64,000 nucleotides of DNA from Nitrospirota bacterium (GTDB lineage Bacteria; Nitrospirota; Thermodesulfovibrionia; UBA6902). Location: NCBI GenBank assembly GCA_016215115.1, contig JACRLN010000040.1:1-64000 (forward strand), in the 5' to 3' direction. Shown here one piece after another: positions 61,547 to 64,000 of the stretch (position 1 is the first letter of the stretch; each line of letters starts with the position of its first letter). The notes under the pieces were generated by a model. It did not search any database. It worked only from the letters and a program-made list of their open reading frames with translations, and was not told the origin of the DNA. A program made the translations under genes and the position numbers.

Positions 61547-62410
61547 ATGCTTGAAAAGAAGTATAAAATAATAAAGGATTCTCCACCGAGTATTTCATGG
61601 GGGCAATACGAGAAACATATATTGGGTGAATATAAAAAATTATTAGAAAACAAAGCAAAGGATGAAAAAGCTTTTCAGGATTTTTTTGAAAAGTATCCCT
61701 GTATGCTGCCGGGCTCTTTTGGCATGCTTGGAGAATCAGGCCATTATCCGTTTGCCGCATCAGTTATTTCTCAGCCAAACTTAGTCGGTTTAAAGACAAA
61801 AAAACCTGACTTTATGTGGATTGCATGTGATAGCGGTACAGTTTATCCGGTGTTGATAGAAATAGAAGCTCCATCAAAGAAATGGTTTGTTTCTTCCGGG
61901 AAACCAAGTGAAAAATTTAATCAGGCTCAAAATCAATTAACTGATTGGAAGACATGGTTTTCTAATCCGAAACATAGATTATTGTTTTTTGACTATTATG
62001 CCGTACCCTCATCGTTTTACGATGGTAAAAGTGTTATCCTTTTATTTGTCTTAATAATTGGCAGACGGAATGAATTTGATGGCAAACCTGAATTAAGTGA
62101 GAAACGTAAACACCTTGAACGAGAACATGAATTTTATATGACATACGATAGAGTTCAACCGTCATATAAAGCAAGTGATTTATTATGCTGCAAGGTTAAG
62201 GATCGTAAATATAAGGCGATGTCAGTACCGGCAACATTAAGATTAGGTCCTGTTCTATCAGGTGATTATTGTCTTATTCATGATAAAGAAAGCGCTGTAA
62301 AAAAGAATAGTCTTATTTCCAGAAAAAGGAAAGACTTTCTTATTAGGCGAATTCCTTATTGGGACAATTTGGGGGAAATAAGAAGTTTTCATACTCGAGA
62401 TTTTGAATAG
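61547..62410 (+). CDS. Shedu-like DUF4263 protein (putative anti-phage nuclease)
   Basis: A 287-aa protein from the ATG at 61547 (MLEKKYKII). The middle region (DEKAFQDFFEKYPCMLPG...KKPDFMWIACDSGTVYPVLIEIEAPSKKWF) resembles the SduA/DUF4263 domain, a PD-(D/E)xK fold used in the Shedu defence system. The usual ExK motif reads EIEAP here, so catalytic residues are atypical. It ends a patch of three possible defence genes. Confidence 0.7.
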   Translation: MLEKKYKIIKDSPPSISWGQYEKHILGEYKKLLENKAKDEKAFQDFFEKYPCMLPGSFGMLGESGHYPFAASVISQPNLVGLKTKKPDFMWIACDSGTVYPVLIEIEAPSKKWFVSSGKPSEKFNQAQNQLTDWKTWFSNPKHRLLFFDYYAVPSSFYDGKSVILLFVLIIGRRNEFDGKPELSEKRKHLEREHEFYMTYDRVQPSYKASDLLCCKVKDRKYKAMSVPATLRLGPVLSGDYCLIHDKESAVKKNSLISRKRKDFLIRRIPYWDNLGEIRSFHTRDFE

Positions 62411-62614
62411 AGATGTCTTACATTATTGTCTTTTGAATGAAGATGTGACTATGGAAATTTCGTAAACGAATGCACTTTGAAATAAATAGAAGAGGAAGAT
62501 ATTATCGACAAAATAAGAGGAAATTAAATAGATTCAACCTTCTGCAGTGCGGCGGATAGATTGTGATCGGACTTACATTAAAGTTTTATCAAAAATATGA
62601 TAGAATAATCTCAA

Positions 62615-63145
62615 ATGTCAGATAGAAAAGTCGGACAAAAATATTTTGGTACCAAAGAGGTTCGCATCTCAATAGCGCTGATAATCCTTTGGTCCCTTCT
62701 TGCTACCGCTTTCTTCACGTATTTAGCAAAATTAATTGGCGAAAAAGTAGGCTACGGCACGTTTTTGTTTGCACTTGTAATGCTTGGATATATTTCTGTA
62801 GTTGTTATATTAACCATGCATTTCTCACATCGTCTGGTGGGCCCTTTCCAACGCTTGAAAACAGAAATGAGATTAATAATGTCGGGTGAATATCAGAGAA
62901 GACTTATTGTAAGAAAAAAAGATGACCTGTATATTAAATCATTTATTATTGAAGCCAATAAGATGTTGGATGAACTTGAGAAAATCCATCTTTGCAAGAA
63001 AGGTATTGTGGAACATATTGATTCCGAGTTAACAGGTATAATCTCTCTCGTTGAGGCAGGGGAGATCTCAAGGGAAAGACTCAAAGATACTCTCTTGTCA
63101 TTTCATGAAAAAATCAAGTCCCTGGAACAAGAGCTGGGCGGATAG
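62615..63145 (+). CDS. Two-helix membrane protein with HAMP-like domain
   Basis: A 176-aa protein: two transmembrane helices (SIALIILWSLLATAFFTYLA; GTFLFALVMLGYISVVVIL) followed by a HAMP-like segment (HRLVGPFQRLKTEMRLIMSGEYQRRLIVRKKDDLYIKS) and a C-terminal coiled coil. It has no kinase or methyl-accepting domain, so it may be a signalling adaptor. It ends six bases before the glucan phosphorylase gene on the opposite strand. Confidence 0.82.
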   Translation: MSDRKVGQKYFGTKEVRISIALIILWSLLATAFFTYLAKLIGEKVGYGTFLFALVMLGYISVVVILTMHFSHRLVGPFQRLKTEMRLIMSGEYQRRLIVRKKDDLYIKSFIIEANKMLDELEKIHLCKKGIVEHIDSELTGIISLVEAGEISRERLKDTLLSFHEKIKSLEQELGG

Positions 63146-63151
63146 ATATCG

Positions 63152-64000
63152 TTATCTGATATATGCCTCGGTTACGTATCTGCGCATCATCCGGTGGCTG
63201 TTGAAGTAGTAGGCGTTTTTGCCGATGGCGTTCTGCATCATTCTTATCCATTGTTTGCGGTTATCGTAATAAAGAGGGATTATTATCTTTTCAAGTTTAT
63301 AATAAAGGTCTTCAGCGTCTATCCTGTTCATATTATTGTCAGGCCTTATTTCTGTAGGGGCGGGGCCAATGGACCAGCCTGTAAATCCTTCTATATGCCC
63401 TTCAATCCACCAGCCGTCAAGCACGCTGAAATTCATCACTCCATTGTGCGCGGCCTTCATGCCGCTTGTACCGGAGGCTTCCAGCGGTCTCAGCGGAGTA
63501 TTCAACCATACGTCTACTCCAGAGACGAGCTTTAGGGCCACCTCCATATTATAATTCTGAACAAAGGCAATTTTAATCTTCCCTTTTAATTGTTGTGCGT
63601 AAGAAAATATTTTTTCAATCAACTGCTTGCCTACTGTATCTTTTGGATGAGCCTTTCCTGCATAAATAATCTGGATTTTGCCTGTAGCAATTTTCTCAAG
63701 CCTTTTTATGTCTGAGAATAAAAGGTCTGCCCTTTTATATGCGGTGGCCCTTCTTGCGAAACCTATTGTCAGGGTTTCAGAATCCATATTCGTGTCTGAG
63801 ATGGAATTGACGTAATAAATGAGTTTTTTCTTTGCCTCCATATGAGCGCCCCAAAGTTCCTCATCCGGTATCACACCGACCCTCACAAATATTTCCGGTT
63901 CGTTAGCCCAGCCTAAAAGGTATTTGTCAAAAACTTTTTTCATGCTTTCACAAGTCCATGTATATGAATGCACGCCGTTTGTTATGGCGTTGATTATATA
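63152..64000 (-). CDS. glgP: Alpha-glucan phosphorylase, 3' part (runs off the window)
   Basis: The C-terminal 282 residues of a GT35 glycogen/maltodextrin phosphorylase; the open frame continues to base 64000 (INAITNGVHSYTWT). The PLP Lys is in EASGTSGMKAAHNGV, and the flanking motifs (WLNTPLRPLEASG; GFARRATAYKRADLL) are typical of the archaeal/bacterial TIGR02094 type. It breaks down alpha-1,4-glucan to glucose-1-phosphate. Confidence 0.92.
   Translation of the reverse strand, partial: YIINAITNGVHSYTWTCESMKKVFDKYLLGWANEPEIFVRVGVIPDEELWGAHMEAKKKLIYYVNSISDTNMDSETLTIGFARRATAYKRADLLFSDIKRLEKIATGKIQIIYAGKAHPKDTVGKQLIEKIFSYAQQLKGKIKIAFVQNYNMEVALKLVSGVDVWLNTPLRPLEASGTSGMKAAHNGVMNFSVLDGWWIEGHIEGFTGWSIGPAPTEIRPDNNMNRIDAEDLYYKLEKIIIPLYYDNRKQWIRMMQNAIGKNAYYFNSHRMMRRYVTEAYIR

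Overview
This window looks like chromosomal DNA of a Gram-negative (diderm) bacterium. It carries an LPS-export block (lptC-lptA-lptB) followed by rpoN-hpf-rapZ, an Mla-type lipid transport operon, a six-gene Rnf complex and a dTDP-L-rhamnose operon. Moderate GC content, RnfB with many ferredoxin clusters, a LonB-type protease, a Kelch/MopE-like secreted protein and many intergenic palindromic repeats fit Nitrospirota (Thermodesulfovibrionia-like) best. That is an impression from gene content only; a deltaproteobacterial-grade lineage is not excluded. No rRNA, tRNA, CRISPR array or intact insertion sequence was seen.

Layout. 0-2.3 kb: an AT-rich patch with a tetranucleotide repeat and two unrecognised genes (one secreted, one membrane-anchored) whose codon use differs from the rest. 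2.3-5.1 kb: mlaE-mlaF-mlaD (minus). 5.5-7.3 kb: secreted Kelch protein. 7.4-10.8 kb: membrane LonB-like protease coupled to an unknown 394-aa protein. 11-13.8 kb: an unknown protein and an orphan PAS-GAF histidine kinase. 13.8-14.5 kb: a scar where an aminotransferase gene and a second comM/yifB copy were deleted into one another. 14.7-16.5 kb: an arsenic-type operon (arsR, arsM, a 52-aa Cys-rich protein absent from the ORF track, an AhpD-like protein). 16.5-19.1 kb: a hydrolase and a CrtI-like oxidoreductase. 19.2-24.7 kb: a TetR-controlled ABC exporter operon with a near-ideal promoter/operator, ending in trmO. 25-26.5 kb: intact comM/yifB.

26.7-36.4 kb: HepT/MntA and HicB/HicA toxin-antitoxin pairs, a secreted thermonuclease, xseA-xseB, the rfb/rml operon, a D,D-carboxypeptidase, and small unknown genes with an ORF6N-domain relic. 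36.5-42.4 kb: SpmAB-like protein, DUF2784 protein, rpsO-pnp and an M16 peptidase. 42.4-47.7 kb: a rearranged segment (aldehyde dehydrogenase, rhodanese, SnoaL-like protein, cysteine desulfurase) containing three partial duplications. 47.9-52.5 kb: lptCAB-rpoN-hpf-rapZ. 52.8-58.5 kb: rnfCDGEAB, with repeats in three of its junctions, one of which forms part of the RnfB N-terminus. 58.6-62.4 kb: a defence-like patch (DUF4160/DUF2442, unknown 188-aa protein, DUF3883 protein, Shedu-like DUF4263 protein). 62.6-64 kb: a HAMP membrane protein and the 3' part of an alpha-glucan phosphorylase running off the window.

The most distinctive points are the repeat-derived hydrophobic N-terminus of RnfB, the arsenic operon with its hidden Cys-rich miniprotein, the aminotransferase/yifB fusion scar, the duplication mosaic around the aldehyde dehydrogenase, the LonB/unknown-partner pair and the defence-like patch. 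All domain calls come from reading the translations by eye; no database search was run.
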